64,000 bases of DNA. It comes from Bombus terrestris. Taxonomy: Eukaryota > Arthropoda > Insecta > Hymenoptera > Apidae. Of this stretch, positions 40,201 to 53,240 are shown piece by piece. The stretch is from positions 310,001 to 374,000 of the forward strand of contig NW_025963597.1 of the NCBI RefSeq assembly GCF_910591885.1, written 5' to 3'. The notes beneath the pieces were generated by a model. That model was given only the letters and a program-made list of their open reading frames with translations, had not been told where the DNA came from and searched no databases. The position numbers and the translations under genes were made by a program. Every line of letters starts with the position of its first letter. Positions within the stretch are counted from its first letter, which is position 1.

Positions 40201-43200
40201 TCCCACGTTGTCCCACGTTGTCCCACGTTGTCCCACGTTGTCCCACGTTGTCCCACGGTGTCCCACGGTGTCCAACGATGTCCAACGGTGTCCCACGTTG
40301 TCCCACGTTGTCCCACGTTGTTCCACGTTGTCCCACGTTGTCCCACGATGTCCCACGTTGTCCCACGTTGTCCCACGTTGTCCCACGTTGTCCCAAGTTG
40401 TCCCACGTTGTCCCACGTTGTCCCACGTTGTCCCACGTGGTCCCACGTTGTCCCACGTTGTCCCACGGTGTCCAACGGTGTCCAACGATGTCCCACGTTG
40501 TCCCACGTTGTCCCACGTTGTCCCACGTTGTCCCACGTTGTCCCACGTTGTCCCACGTTGTCCCACGTTGTCCCACGTTGTCCCACGTTGTCCCACGTTG
40601 TCCCACGTTGTCCCACGTTGTCCCACGTTGTCCCACGTTGTCCCACGTTGTCCCACGGTGTCCAACGATGTCCAACGGTGTCCAACGGTGTCCAACGGTG
40701 TCCCACGTTGTCCCACGTTGTCCCACGTTGTCCCACGTTGTCCCACGGTGTCCAACGATGTCCAACGGTGTCCCACGTTGTCCCACGTTGTCCCACGTTG
40801 TCCCACGATGTCCCAAGTTGTCCCACGTTGTCCCACGTTGTCCCACGTTGTCCCACGTTGTCCCACGGTGTCCAACGATGTCCAACGGTGTCCAACGGTG
40901 TCCAACGGTGTCCAACGGTGTCCCAAGTTGTCCCACGTTGTCCCACGTTGTCCCACGGTGTCCAACGATGTCCAACGGTGTCCCACGTTGTCCCACGGTG
41001 TCCAACGATGTCCAACGGTGTCCCACGTTGTCCAACGGTGTCCCACGTTGTCCCACGTTGTCCCACGTTGTCCCACGTTGTCCCACGTTGTCCCACGTTG
41101 TCCCACGTTGTCCCACGTTGTCCCACGTTGTCCCACGTTGTCCCACGTTGTCCAACGATGTCCAACGGTGTCCAACGGTGTCCCACGGTGTCCAACGGTG
41201 TCCCACGTTGTCCCACGTTGTCCCACGTTGTCCCACGTTGTCCCACGTTGTCCCACGTTGTCCCACGTTGTCCCACGTTGTCCCACGTTGTCCAACGATG
41301 TCCAACGGTGTCCCACGTTGTCCCACGTTGTTCCATGATTTCCCACGTTGTCCCACGTTGTCCCACGTTGTCCCACGTTGTCCCACGTTGTCCCACGGTG
41401 TCCCACGGTGTCCAACTATGTCCAACGGTGTCCCACGTTGTCCCACGTTGTCCCACGATGTCCCACGTTGTCCCACGTTGTCCCACGTTGTCCCACGTTG
41501 TCCCACGTTGTCCCACGTTGTCCCACGTGGTCCCACGTTGTCCCACGTTGTCCCACGGTGTCCAACGATGTCCAACGGTGTCCCACGTTGTCCAACGGTG
41601 TCCCACGTTGTCCCACGTTGTCCCACGTTGTCCCACGTTGTCCCACGATGTCCCACGTTGTCCCACGTTGTCCCACGTTGTCCCACGTTGTCCCACGTTG
41701 TCCCACGGTGTCCAACGATGTCCCACGTTGTCCCACGTTGTCCCACGTTGTCCCACGTTGTCCCACGATGTCCCACGTTGTCCCACGTTGTCCCACGTTG
41801 TCCCACGTTGTCCCACGTTGTCCCACGTTGTCCAACGATGTCCAACGGTGTCCCACGTTGTCCCACGTTGTCCCACGTTGTCCCACGTTGTCCCACGGTG
41901 TCCCACGTTGTCCCACGTTGTCCCACGTTGTCCCACGTTGTCCCACGATGTCCCACGTTGTCCCACGTTGTCCCACGTTGTCCCACGTTGTCCCACGTTG
42001 TCCCACGTTGTCCCACGTTGTCCCACGTTGTCCCACGTTGTCCCACGTTGTCCGACGTTGTCCCACGTTGTCCCACGTTGTCCCACGTTGTCCCACGGTG
42101 TCCAACGATGTCCAACGATGTCCAACGGTGTCCCACGTTGTCCCACGTTGTTCCATGGTTTCCCACGTTGTCCCACGTTGTCCCACGTTGTCCCACGTTG
42201 TCCCACGTTGTCCCACGATGTCCCACGTTGTCCCACGTTGTCCGACGTTGTCCCACGTTGTCCCACGTTGTCCCACGTTGTCCCACGTTGTCCCACGTTG
42301 TCCCACGGTGTCCAACGATGTCCAACGGTGTCCAACGGTGTCCAACGGTGTCCAACGATGTCCAACGATGTCCAACGATGTCCAACGATGTCCAACGGTG
42401 TCCAACGGTGTCCCACGGTGTCCAACGGTGTCCCACGTTGTCCCACGTTGTCCCACGTTGTCCCACGTTGTCCCACGTTGTCCCACGTTGTCCCACGTTG
42501 TCCCACGTTGTCCCACGTTGTCCCACGTTGTCCCACGTTGTCCCACGTTGTCCCACGTTGTCCCACGTTGTCCCACGTTGTCCCACGGTGTCCAACGATG
42601 TCCAACGGTGTCCCACGGTGTCCAACGGTGTCCCACGTTGTCCCACGTTGTCCCACGTTGTCCCACGTTGTCCCACGTTGTCCCACGATGTCCCACGTTG
42701 TCCCACGTTGTCCGACGTTGTCCCACGTTGTCCCACGTTGTCCCACGTTGTCCCACGGTGTCCAACGATGTCCAACGATGTCCAACGGTGTCCCACGTTG
42801 TCCCACGTTGTTCCATGGTTACCCACGTTGTCCCACGTTGTCCCACGTTGTCCCACGTTGTCCCACGATGTCCCACGTTGTCCCACGATGTCCCACGTTG
42901 TCCCACGTTGTCCCACGTTGTCCCACGATGTCCCACGTTGTCCCACGTTGTCCCACGTTGTCCCACGTTGTCCCACGATGTCCCACGTTGTCCCACGTTG
43001 TCCCACGTTGTCCCACGGTGTCCAACGATGTCCAACGGTGTCCAACGGTGTCCCACGGTGTCCCACGGTGTCCCACGTTGTCCCACGTTGTCCCACGTTG
43101 TCCCACGTTGTCCCACGTTGTCCCACGATGTCCCACGTTGTCCCACGTTGTCCCACGTTGTCCCACGTTGTCCCACGTTGTCCCACGTTGTCCCACGGTG

Positions 43201-43500
43201 TCCAACGATGTCCAACGGTGTCCAACGGTGTCCAACGGTGTCCAACGATGTCCAACGATGTCCAACGATGTCCAACGATGTCCAACGGTGTCCAACGGTG
43301 TCCCACGGTGTCCAACGGTGTCCCACGGTGTCCCACGTTGTCCCACGTTGTCCCACGTTGTCCCACGTTGTCCCACGTTGTCCCACGTTGTCCCACGTTG
43401 TCCCACGTTGTCCCACGTTGTCCCACGTTGTCCCACGTTGTCCCACGTTGTCCCACGGTGTCCAACGATGTCCAACGGTGTCCAACGGTGTCCCACGGTG
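40201..43500 (+). repeat. Mixed satellite segment
   Basis: No gene. It holds TTCCACGTTG 40321, TCCCACGTGG 40431 and 41521, TCCCAAGTTG at about 40,391, 40,811 and 40,921, the variants TTCCATGATT (41331, + strand TGA) and TCCAACTATG (41411, - strand TAG), and ACCCACGTTG at 42821. TCCGACGTTG is at 42051, 42241 and 42711. Confidence 0.75.
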
Positions 43501-45160
43501 TCCAACGGTGTCCCACGTTGTCCCACGTTGTCCCACGTTGTCCCACGTTGTCCCACGTTGTCCCACGTTGTCCCACGTTGTCCAACGATGTCCAACGGTG
43601 TCCCACGTTGTCCCACGTTGTTCCATGGTTTCCCACGTTGTCCCACGTTGTCCCACGTTGTCCCACGGTGTCCAACGATGTCCAACGATGTCCAACGGTG
43701 TCCCACGATGTCCAACGATGTCCAACGATGTCCAACGGTGTCCAACGATGTCCAACGGTGTCCAACGATGTCCAACGATGTCCAACGGTGTCCCACGATG
43801 TCCAACGATGTCCAACGATGTCCAACGGTGTCCAACGGTCTCCAACGGTGTCCCACGGTGTCCAACGATGTCCAACGATGTCCAACGGTGTCCAACGGTG
43901 TCCAACGGTGTCCCACGGTGTCCAACGGTGTCCCACGTTGTCCCACGTTGTCCCACGTTGTCCCACGTTGTCCCACGATGTCCCACGTTGTCCAACGGTG
44001 TCCAACGGTGTCCAACGATGTCCAACGATGTCCAACGGTGTCCCACGATGTCCAACGATGTCCAACGATGTCCAACGATGTCCAACGGTGTCCCACGTTG
44101 TCCCACGTTGTCCCACGTTGTCCCACGTTGTCCCACGTTGTCCCACGTTGTCCCACGGTGTCCAACGATGTCCAACGATGTCCAACGGTGTCCCACGTTG
44201 TCCCACGTTGTCCCACGATGTCCCACGTTGTCCCACGTTGTCCCACGTTGTCCCACGTTGTCCCACGTTGTCCCACGTTGTCCCACGTGGTCCCACGTTG
44301 TCCCACGTTGTCCCACGGTGTCCAACGATGTCCAACGGTGTCCCACGTTGTCCAACGGTGTCCCACGTTGTCCCACGTTGTCCCACGTTGTCCCACGTTG
44401 TCCCACGATGTCCCACGTTGTCCCACGTTGTCCCACGTTGTCCCACGTTGTCCCACGTTGTCCCACGTTGTCCCACGTTGTCCCACGTTGTCCCACTTTG
44501 TCCCACGGTGTCCAACGATGTCCAACGGTGTCCAACGGTGTCCCACGGTGTCCAACGGTGTCCCACGTTGTCCCACGTTGTCCCACGTTGTCCCACGTTG
44601 TCCCACGTTGTCCCACGTTGTCCCACGTTGTCCAACGATGTCCAACGGTGTCCCACGTTGTCCCACGTTGTTCCGTGGTTTCCCACGTTGTCCCACGTTG
44701 TCCCACGTTGTCCCACGGTGTCCAACGATGTCCAACGGTGTCCAACGGTGTCCAACGGTGTCCAACGGTGTCCCACGTTGTCCCACGTTGTCCCACGTTG
44801 TCCCACGGTGTCCAACGATGTCCAACGGTGTCCCACGTTGTCCCACGTTGTCCCACGTTGTCCCACGTTGTCCCACGTTGTCCCTCGATGTCCCACGTTG
44901 TCCCACGTTGTCCCACGGTGTCCAACGATGTCCAACGGTGTCCAGCGATGTCCAACGGTGTCCCACGTTGTCCCACGTTTTCCCACGTTGTCCCACGTTG
45001 TCCCACGGTGTCCAACGATGTCCAACGATGTCCAACGGTGTCCCACGTTGTCCCACGTTGTTCCATGGTTTCCCACGTTGTCCCACGTTGTCCCACGTTG
45101 TCCCACGGTGTCCAACGATGTCCAACGGTGTCCAACGGTGTCCAACGGTGTCCAACGGTG
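43501..45160 (+). repeat. 2.2-kb-spaced direct repeat, copy 1
   Basis: TCCAACGGTC 43831, TCCCACGTGG 44281, TCCCACTTTG 44491, TTCCGTGGTT 44671 and TCCAGCGATG 44941 match 46051, 46491, 46701, 46881 and 47151. The offset falls from 2,220 to 2,210 by one consensus unit near 44,150. It contains the variant-rich module at about 43,701. Confidence 0.88.
44911..45070 (+). repeat. 160-bp cassette, instance 12
   Basis: Same order; copy 1 of the 2.2-kb pair, just after the private unit TCCCTCGATG at 44881. Confidence 0.9.
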
Positions 45161-45720
45161 TCCCACGGTGTCCCACGTTGTCCCACGTTGTCCCACGTTG
45201 TCCCACGTTGTCCCACGTTGTCCCACGTTGTCCCACGATGTCCCACGTTGTCCCACGTTGTCCCACGTTGTCCCACGTTGTCCCACGTTGTCCCACGTTG
45301 TCCCACGGTGTCCAACGATGTCCAACGGTGTCCAACGGTGTCCAACGGTGTCCAACGATGTCCAACGATGTCCAACGATGTCCAACGATGTCCAACGGTG
45401 TCCAACGGTGTCCCACGGTGTCCAACGGTGTCCCACGTTGTCCCACGTTGTCCCACGTTGTCCCACGTTGTCCCACGTTGTCCCACGTTGTCCCACGTTG
45501 TCCCACGTTGTCCCACGTTGTCCCACGTTGTCCCACGTTGTCCCACGGTGTCCAACGATGTCCAACGATGTCCAACGGTGTCCAACGATGTCCAACGATG
45601 TCCAACGGTGTCCAACGGTGTCCAACGGTGTCCAACGGTGTCCAACGATGTCCAACGATGTCCAACGATGTCCAACGATGTCCAACGGTGTCCAACGGTG
45701 TCCCACGGTGTCCAACGGTG
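45161..45720 (+). repeat. Satellite spacer between the 2.2-kb copies
   Basis: No gene. About 560 bases of ordinary units with two groups of four TCCAACGATG (about 45,351 and 45,651). Confidence 0.7.
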
Positions 45721-47370
45721 TCCCACGTTGTCCCACGTTGTCCCACGTTGTCCCACGTTGTCCCACGTTGTCCCACGTTGTCCCACGTTGTCCCACGTTG
45801 TCCAACGATGTCCAACGGTGTCCCACGTTGTCCCACGTTGTTCCATGGTTTCCCACGTTGTCCCACGTTGTCCCACGTTGTCCCACGGTGTCCAACGATG
45901 TCCAACGATGTCCAACGGTGTCCCACGATGTCCAACGATGTCCAACGATGTCCAACGGTGTCCAACGATGTCCAACGGTGTCCAACGATGTCCAACGATG
46001 TCCAACGGTGTCCCACGATGTCCAACGATGTCCAACGATGTCCAACGGTGTCCAACGGTCTCCAACGGTGTCCCACGGTGTCCAACGATGTCCAACGATG
46101 TCCAACGGTGTCCAACGGTGTCCAACGGTGTCCCACGGTGTCCAACGGTGTCCCACGTTGTCCCACGTTGTCCCACGTTGTCCCACGTTGTCCCACGATG
46201 TCCCACGTTGTCCAACGGTGTCCAACGGTGTCCAACGATGTCCAACGATGTCCAACGGTGTCCCACGATGTCCAACGATGTCCAACGATGTCCAACGATG
46301 TCCAACGGTGTCCCACGTTGTCCCACGTTGTCCCACGTTGTCCCACGTTGTCCCACGTTGTCCCACGGTGTCCAACGATGTCCAACGATGTCCAACGGTG
46401 TCCCACGTTGTCCCACGTTGTCCCACGATGTCCCACGTTGTCCCACGTTGTCCCACGTTGTCCCACGTTGTCCCACGTTGTCCCACGTTGTCCCACGTGG
46501 TCCCACGTTGTCCCACGTTGTCCCACGGTGTCCAACGATGTCCAACGGTGTCCCACGTTGTCCAACGGTGTCCCACGTTGTCCCACGTTGTCCCACGTTG
46601 TCCCACGTTGTCCCACGATGTCCCACGTTGTCCCACGTTGTCCCACGTTGTCCCACGTTGTCCCACGTTGTCCCACGTTGTCCCACGTTGTCCCACGTTG
46701 TCCCACTTTGTCCCACGGTGTCCAACGATGTCCAACGGTGTCCAACGGTGTCCCACGGTGTCCAACGGTGTCCCACGTTGTCCCACGTTGTCCCACGTTG
46801 TCCCACGTTGTCCCACGTTGTCCCACGTTGTCCCACGTTGTCCAACGATGTCCAACGGTGTCCCACGTTGTCCCACGTTGTTCCGTGGTTTCCCACGTTG
46901 TCCCACGTTGTCCCACGTTGTCCCACGGTGTCCAACGATGTCCAACGGTGTCCAACGGTGTCCAACGGTGTCCCACGGTGTCCCACGTTGTCCCACGTTG
47001 TCCCACGTTGTCCCACGGTGTCCAACGGTGTCCAACGGTGTCCCACGTTGTCCCACGTTGTCCCACGTTGTCCCACGTTGTCCCACGTTGTCCCACGATG
47101 TCCCACGTTGTCCCACGTTGTCCCACGGTGTCCAACGATGTCCAACGGTGTCCAGCGATGTCCAACGGTGTCCCACGTTGTCCCACGTTTTCCCACGTTG
47201 TCCCACGTTGTCCCACGGTGTCCAACGATGTCCAACGATGTCCAACGGTGTCCCACGTTGTCCCACGTTGTTCCATGGTTTCCCACGTTGTCCCACGTTG
47301 TCCCACGTTGTCCCACGGTGTCCAACGATGTCCAACGGTGTCCAACGGTGTCCAACGGTGTCCAACGGTG
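45721..47370 (+). repeat. 2.2-kb-spaced direct repeat, copy 2
   Basis: Partner of 43,501-45,160; homology stops near 47,370. At 47,091 it has TCCCACGATG where copy 1 has TCCCTCGATG. Confidence 0.88.
47121..47280 (+). repeat. 160-bp cassette, instance 13
   Basis: Same order; copy 2 of the 2.2-kb pair, 2,210 bases after instance 12. Confidence 0.9.
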
Positions 47371-50300
47371 TCCCACGTTGTCCCACGTTGTCCCACGTTG
47401 TCCCACGATGTCCCACGTTGTCCCACGTTGTCCCACGTTGTCCCACGTTGTCCCACGATGTCCCACGTTGTCCCACGTTGTCCCACGTTGTCCCACGTTG
47501 TCCCACGTTGTCCCACGTTGTCCCACGTTGTCCCACGTTGTCCGACGTTGTCCCACGTTGTCCCACGTTGTCCCACGTTGTCCCACGGTGTCCAACGATG
47601 TCCAACGATGTCCAACGGTGTCCCACGTTGTCCCACGTTGTTCCATGGTTTCCCACGTTGTCCCACGTTGTCCCACGTTGTCCCACGGTGTCCAACGATG
47701 TCCAACGGTGTCCAACGGTGTCCAACGGTGTCCCACGTTGTCCCACGTTGTCCCACGATGTCCCACGTTGTCCCACGTTGTCCCACGATGTCCCACGTTG
47801 TCCCACGTTGTCCCACGTTGTCCCACGTTGTCCCACGTTGTCCCACGTTGTCCCACGTTGTCCCACGTTGTCCCACGATGTCCCACGTTGTCCCACGTTG
47901 TCCCACGTTGTCCCACGTTGTCCCACGGTGTCCAACGATGTCCAACGGTGTCCAACGGTGTCCCACGGTGTCCAACGGTGTCCCACGTTGTCCCACGTTG
48001 TCCCACGTTGTCCCACGTTGTCCCACGTTGTCCCACGTTGTCCCACGATGTCCCACGTTGTCCCACGTTGTCCGACGTTGTCCCACGTTGTCCCACGTTG
48101 TCCCACGTTGTCCCACGTTGTCCCACGTTGTCCCACGGTGTCCAACGATGTCCAACGGTGTCCAACGGTGTCCAACGGTGTCCAACGATGTCCAACGATG
48201 TCCAACGATGTCCAACGATGTCCAACGGTGTCCAACGGTGTCCCACGGTGTCCAACGGTGTCCCACGTTGTCCCACGTTGTCCCACGTTGTCCCACGTTG
48301 TCCCACGTTGTCCCACGTTGTCCCACGTTGTCCCACGTTGTCCCACGTTGTCCCACGTTGTCCCACGTTGTCCCACGTTGTCCCACGTTGTCCCACGTTG
48401 TCCCACGTTGTCCCACGTTGTCCCACGGTGTCCAACGATGTCCAACGGTGTCCCACGGTGTCCAACGGTGTCCCACGTTGTCCCACGTTGTCCCACGTTG
48501 TCCCACGTTGTCCCACGTTGTCCCACGATGTCCCACGTTGTCCCACGTTGTCCGACGTTGTCCCACGTTGTCCCACGTTGTCCCACGTTGTCCCACGGTG
48601 TCCAACGATGTCCAACGATGTCCAACGGTGTCCCACGTTGTCCCACGTTGTTCCATGGTTTCCCACGTTGTCCCACGTTGTCCCACGTTGTCCCACGGTG
48701 TCCAACGATGTCCAACGGTGTCCAACGGTGTCCCACGGTGTCCAACGGTGTCCCACGTTGTCCCACGTTGTCCCACGTTGTCCCACGTTGTCCCACGATG
48801 TCCCACGTTGTCCCACGTTGTCCGACGTTGTCCCACGTTGTCCCACGTTGTCCCACGTTGTCCCACGGTGTCCAACGATGTCCAACGATGTCCAACGGTG
48901 TCCCACGTTGTCCCACGTTGTTCCATGGTTTCCCACGTTGTCCCACGTTGTCCCACGTTGTCCCACGTTGTCCAACGATGTCCAACGGTGTCCCACGTTG
49001 TCCCACGTTGTCCCACGGTGTCCCACGTTGTCCCACGTTGTCCCACGTTGTCCCACGTTGTCCCACGTTGTCCCACGTTGTCCCACGTTGTCCCACGTTG
49101 TCCCACGTTGTCCCACGTTGTCCCACGGTGTCCAACGGTGTCCAACGATGTCCCACGTTGTCCCACGTTGTCCCACGTTGTCCCACGTTGTCCCACGATG
49201 TCCCACGTAGTCCCACGTTGTCCCACGTTGTCCCACGTTGTCCCACGTTGTCCCACGTTGTCCCACGTTGTCCCACGTTGTCCCACGTTGTCCCACGTTG
49301 TCCCACGGTGTCCAACGATGTCCAACGGTGTCCAGCGATGTCCAACGGTGTCCCACGTTGTCCCACGTTTTCCCACGTTGTCCCACGTTGTCCCACGGTG
49401 TCCAACGATGTCCAACGATGTCCAACGGTGTCCCACGTTGTCCCACGTTGTTCCATGGTTTCCCACGTTGTCCCACGTTGTCCCACGTTGTCCCACGGTG
49501 TCCAACGATGTCCAACGGTGTCCAACGGTGTCCAACGGTGTCCAACGGTGTCCCACGTTGTCCCACGTTGTCCCACGTTGTCCCACGATGTCCCACGTTG
49601 TCCCACGTTGTCCCACGTTGTCCCACGTTGTCCCACGATGTCCCACGTTGTCCCACGTTGTCCCACGTTGTCCCACGTTGTCCCACGTTGTCCCACGTTG
49701 TCCCACGTTGTCCCACGTTGTCCCACGTTGTCCCACGTTGTCCCACGGTGTCCAACGATGTCCAACGGTGTCCAACGGTGTCCCACGTTGTCCCACGTTG
49801 TCCCACGTTGTCCCACGTTGTCCCACGTTGTCCCACGTTGTCCCACGTTGTCCCACGTTGTCCCACGTTGTCCCACGGTGTCCAACGGTGTCCAACGATG
49901 TCCCACGTTGTCCCACGTTGTCCCACGTTGTCCCACGTTGTCCCACGATGTCCCACGTTGTCCCACGTTGTCCCACGTAGTCCCACGTTGTCCCACGTTG
50001 TCCCACGTTGTCCCACGTTGTCCCACGTTGTCCGACGTTGTCCCACGTTGTCCCACGTTGTCCCACGGTGTCCAACGATGTCCAACGATGTCCAACGGTG
50101 TCCCACGTTGTCCCACGTTGTTCCATGGTTTCCCACGTTGTCCCACGTTGTCCCACGTTGTCCCACGGTGTCCAACGATGTCCAACGGTGTCCAACGGTG
50201 TCCAACGGTGTCCAACGGTGTCCCACGTTGTCCCACGTTGTCCCACGTTGTCCCACGGTGTCCAACGATGTCCAACGGTGTCCAACGGTGTCCCACGGTG

Positions 50301-51170
50301 TCCAACGGTGTCCCACGTTGTCCCACGTTGTCCCACGTTGTCCCACGTTGTCCCACGTTGTCCCACGATGTCCCACGTTGTCCCACGTTGTCCGACGTTG
50401 TCCCACGTTGTCCCACGTTGTCCCACGTTGTCCCACGGTGTCCAACGATGTCCAACGATGTCCAACGGTGTCCCACGTTGTCCCACGTTGTTCCATGGTT
50501 TCCCACGTTGTCCCACGTTGTCCCACGTTGTCCCACGGTGTCCAACGATGTCCAACGGTGTCCAACGGTGTCCAACGGTGTCCAACGGTGTCCCACGTTG
50601 TCCCACTTTGTCCCACGTTGTCCCACGTTGTCCCACGTTGTCCCACGATGTCCCACGTTGTCCCACGTTGTCCCACGTTGTCCCACGATGTCCCACGTTG
50701 TCCCACGTTGTCCCACGTTGTCCCACGTTGTCCCACGATGACCCACGTTGTCCCACGTTGTCCCACGTTGTCCCACGGTGTCCAACGATGTCCAACGGTG
50801 TCCAACGGTGTCCCACGGTGTCCAACGGTGTCCCACGTTGTCCCACGTTGTCCCACGTTGTCCCACGTTGTCCCACGTTGTCCCACGTTGTCCCACGTTG
50901 TCCCACGTTGTCCCACGATGTCCCACGTTGTCCCACGTTGTCCCACGTTGTCCCACGTTGTCCCACGGTGTCCAACGATGTCCAACGGTGTCCAACGGTG
51001 TCCAACGGTGTCCCACGTTGTCCCACGTTGTCCCACGATGTCCCACGTTGTCCCACGTTGTCCCACGATGTCCCACGTTGTCCCACGTTGTCCCACGTTG
51101 TCCCACGATGTCCCACGTTGTCCCACGTTGTCCCACGTTGTCCCACGTTGTCCCACGATGTCCCACGTTG
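47371..51170 (+). repeat. Mixed satellite segment with TAG block
   Basis: No gene. The block 48,651-49,460 (TTCCATGGTT 48651 and 48921, TCCCACGTAG 49201, cassette at 49301) repeats the arrangement at 17,641-18,470 about 31 kb upstream. A second TCCCACGTAG at 49971 lacks the cassette. ACCCACGTTG at 50741 creates a + strand TGA. A 16-unit consensus run lies at 48,261-48,420. Confidence 0.75.
49301..49460 (+). repeat. 160-bp cassette, instance 14
   Basis: Same order; follows the TCCCACGTAG unit at 49201. Confidence 0.9.
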
Positions 51171-52710
51171 TCCCACGTTGTCCCACGTTGTCCCACGTTG
51201 TCCCACGTTGTCCCACGTTGTCCCACGGTGTCCAACGATGTCCAACGGTGTCCAACGGTGTCCAACGGTGTCCAACGATGTCCAACGATGTCCAACGATG
51301 TCCCACGATGTCCAACGGTGTCCAACGGTGTCCCACGGTGTCCAACGGTGTCCCACGTTGTCCCACGTTGTCCCACGTTGTCCCACGTTGTCCCACGTTG
51401 TCCCACGCTGTCCCACGTTGTCCCACGTTGTCCCACGTTGTCCCACGTTGTCCCACGTTGTCCCACGTTGTCCCACGTTGTCCCACGTTGTCCCACGTTG
51501 TCCCACGTTGTCCCACGGTGTCCAACGATGTCCAACGGTGTCCCACGGTGTCCAACGGTGTCCCACGTTGTCCCACGTTGTCCCACGTTGTCCCACGTTG
51601 TCCCACGTTGTCCCACGATGTCCCACGTTGTCCCACGTTGTCCGACGTTGTCCCACGTTGTCCCACGTTGTCCCACGTTGTCCCACGGTGTCCAACGATG
51701 TCCAACGATGTCCAACGGTGTCCCACGTTGTCCCACGTTGTTCCATGGTTTCCCACGTTGTCCCACGTTGTCCCACGTTGTCCCACGGTGTCCAACGATG
51801 TCCAACGGTGTCCAACGGTGTCCAACGGTGTCCAACGGTGTCCCACGTTGTCCCACGTTGTCCCACGTTGTCCCACGTTGTCCCACGTTGTCCCACGATG
51901 TCCCACGTTGTCCCACGTTGTCCCACGTTGTCCCACGATGTCCCACGTTGTCCCACGTTGTCCCACGTTGTCCCACGTTGTCCCACGTTGTCCCACGTTG
52001 TCCCACGTTGTCCCACGTTGTCCCACGGTGTCCAACGGTGTCCAACGATGTCCAACGATGTCCAACGATGTCCAACGATGTCCAACGGTGTCCAACGGTG
52101 TCCCACGGTGTCCAACGGTGTCCCACGTTGTCCCACGTTGTCCCACGTTGTCCCACGTTGTCCCACGTTGTCCCACGTTGTCCCACGTTGTCCCACGTTG
52201 TCCCACGTTGTCCCACGTTGTCCCACGTTGTCCCACGTTGTCCCACGTTGTCCCACGTTGTCCCACGTTGTCCAACGATGTCCAACGGTGTCCCACGGTG
52301 TCCCACGGTGTCCAACGTTGTCCCACGTTGTCCCACGTTGTCCCACGTTGTCCCACGTTGTCCCACGTTGTCCCACGTTGTCCAACGATGTCCCACGGTG
52401 TCCCACGTTGTCCCACGTTGTTCCATGGTTTCCCACGTTGTCCCACGTTGTCCCACGTTGTCCCACGGTGTCCAACGATGTCCAACGATGTCCAACGGTG
52501 TCCCACGATGTCCAACGATGTCCAACGATGTCCAACGGTGTCCAACGATGTCCCACGTTGTCCCACGTTGTCCCACGTTGTCCCACGTTGTCCCACGTTG
52601 TCCCACGTTGTCCCACGTTGTCCAATGATGTCCAACGGTGTCCCACGTTGTCCCACGTTGTTCCATGGTTTCCCACGTTGTCCCACGTTGTCCCACGTTG
52701 TCCCACGGTG
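51171..52710 (+). repeat. 2,070-bp-spaced direct repeat, copy 1
   Basis: TCCCACGCTG 51401, TCCGACGTTG 51641, TTCCATGGTT 51741 and TCCAATGATG 52621 recur 2,070 bases downstream. The left edge lies between about 51,160 and 51,221. TCCAACGTTG at 52311 is private. Confidence 0.87.
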
Positions 52711-53240
52711 TCCCACGGTGTCCAACGATGTCCAACGGTGTCCCACGGTGTCCAACGGTGTCCCACGTTGTCCCACGTTGTCCCACGTTGTCCCACGTTG
52801 TCCCACGATGTCCCACGTTGTCCCACGTTGTCCCACGTTGTCCCACGTTGTCCCACGATGTCCCACGTTGTCCCACGTTGTCCCACGTTGTCCCACGGTG
52901 TCCAACGGTGTCCAACGATGTCCAACGATGTCCAACGATGTCCAACGATGTCCAACGGTGTCCAACGGTGTCCCACGGTGTCCAACGGTGTCCCACGTTG
53001 TCCCACGTTGTCCCACGTTGTCCCACGTTGTCCCACGTTGTCCCACGTTGTCCCACGTTGTCCCACGTTGTCCCACGTTGTCCCACGTTGTCCCACGTTG
53101 TCCCACGTTGTCCCACGTTGTCCCACGTTGTCCCACGGTGTCCAACGATGTCCAACGGTGTCCAACGGTGTCCCACGGTGTCCAACGGTGTCCCACGTTG
53201 TCCCACGTTGTCCCACGTTGTCCCACGTTGTCCCACGTTG
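52711..53240 (+). repeat. Satellite spacer between the 2,070-bp copies
   Basis: No gene. Ordinary units, including a four-TCCAACGATG group near 52,911 that resembles part of copy 1 near 52,041. Confidence 0.7.

Noticed and set aside
3798..50741. Open reading frame of about 15,600 codons (and other multi-kilobase frames on both strands)
   Set aside because: The translation is only the decapeptide produced by any frame of a stop-free 10-mer. All six frames are open, there is no codon-position bias in substitutions, and no non-repetitive start, end or domain. It is not annotated as CDS.
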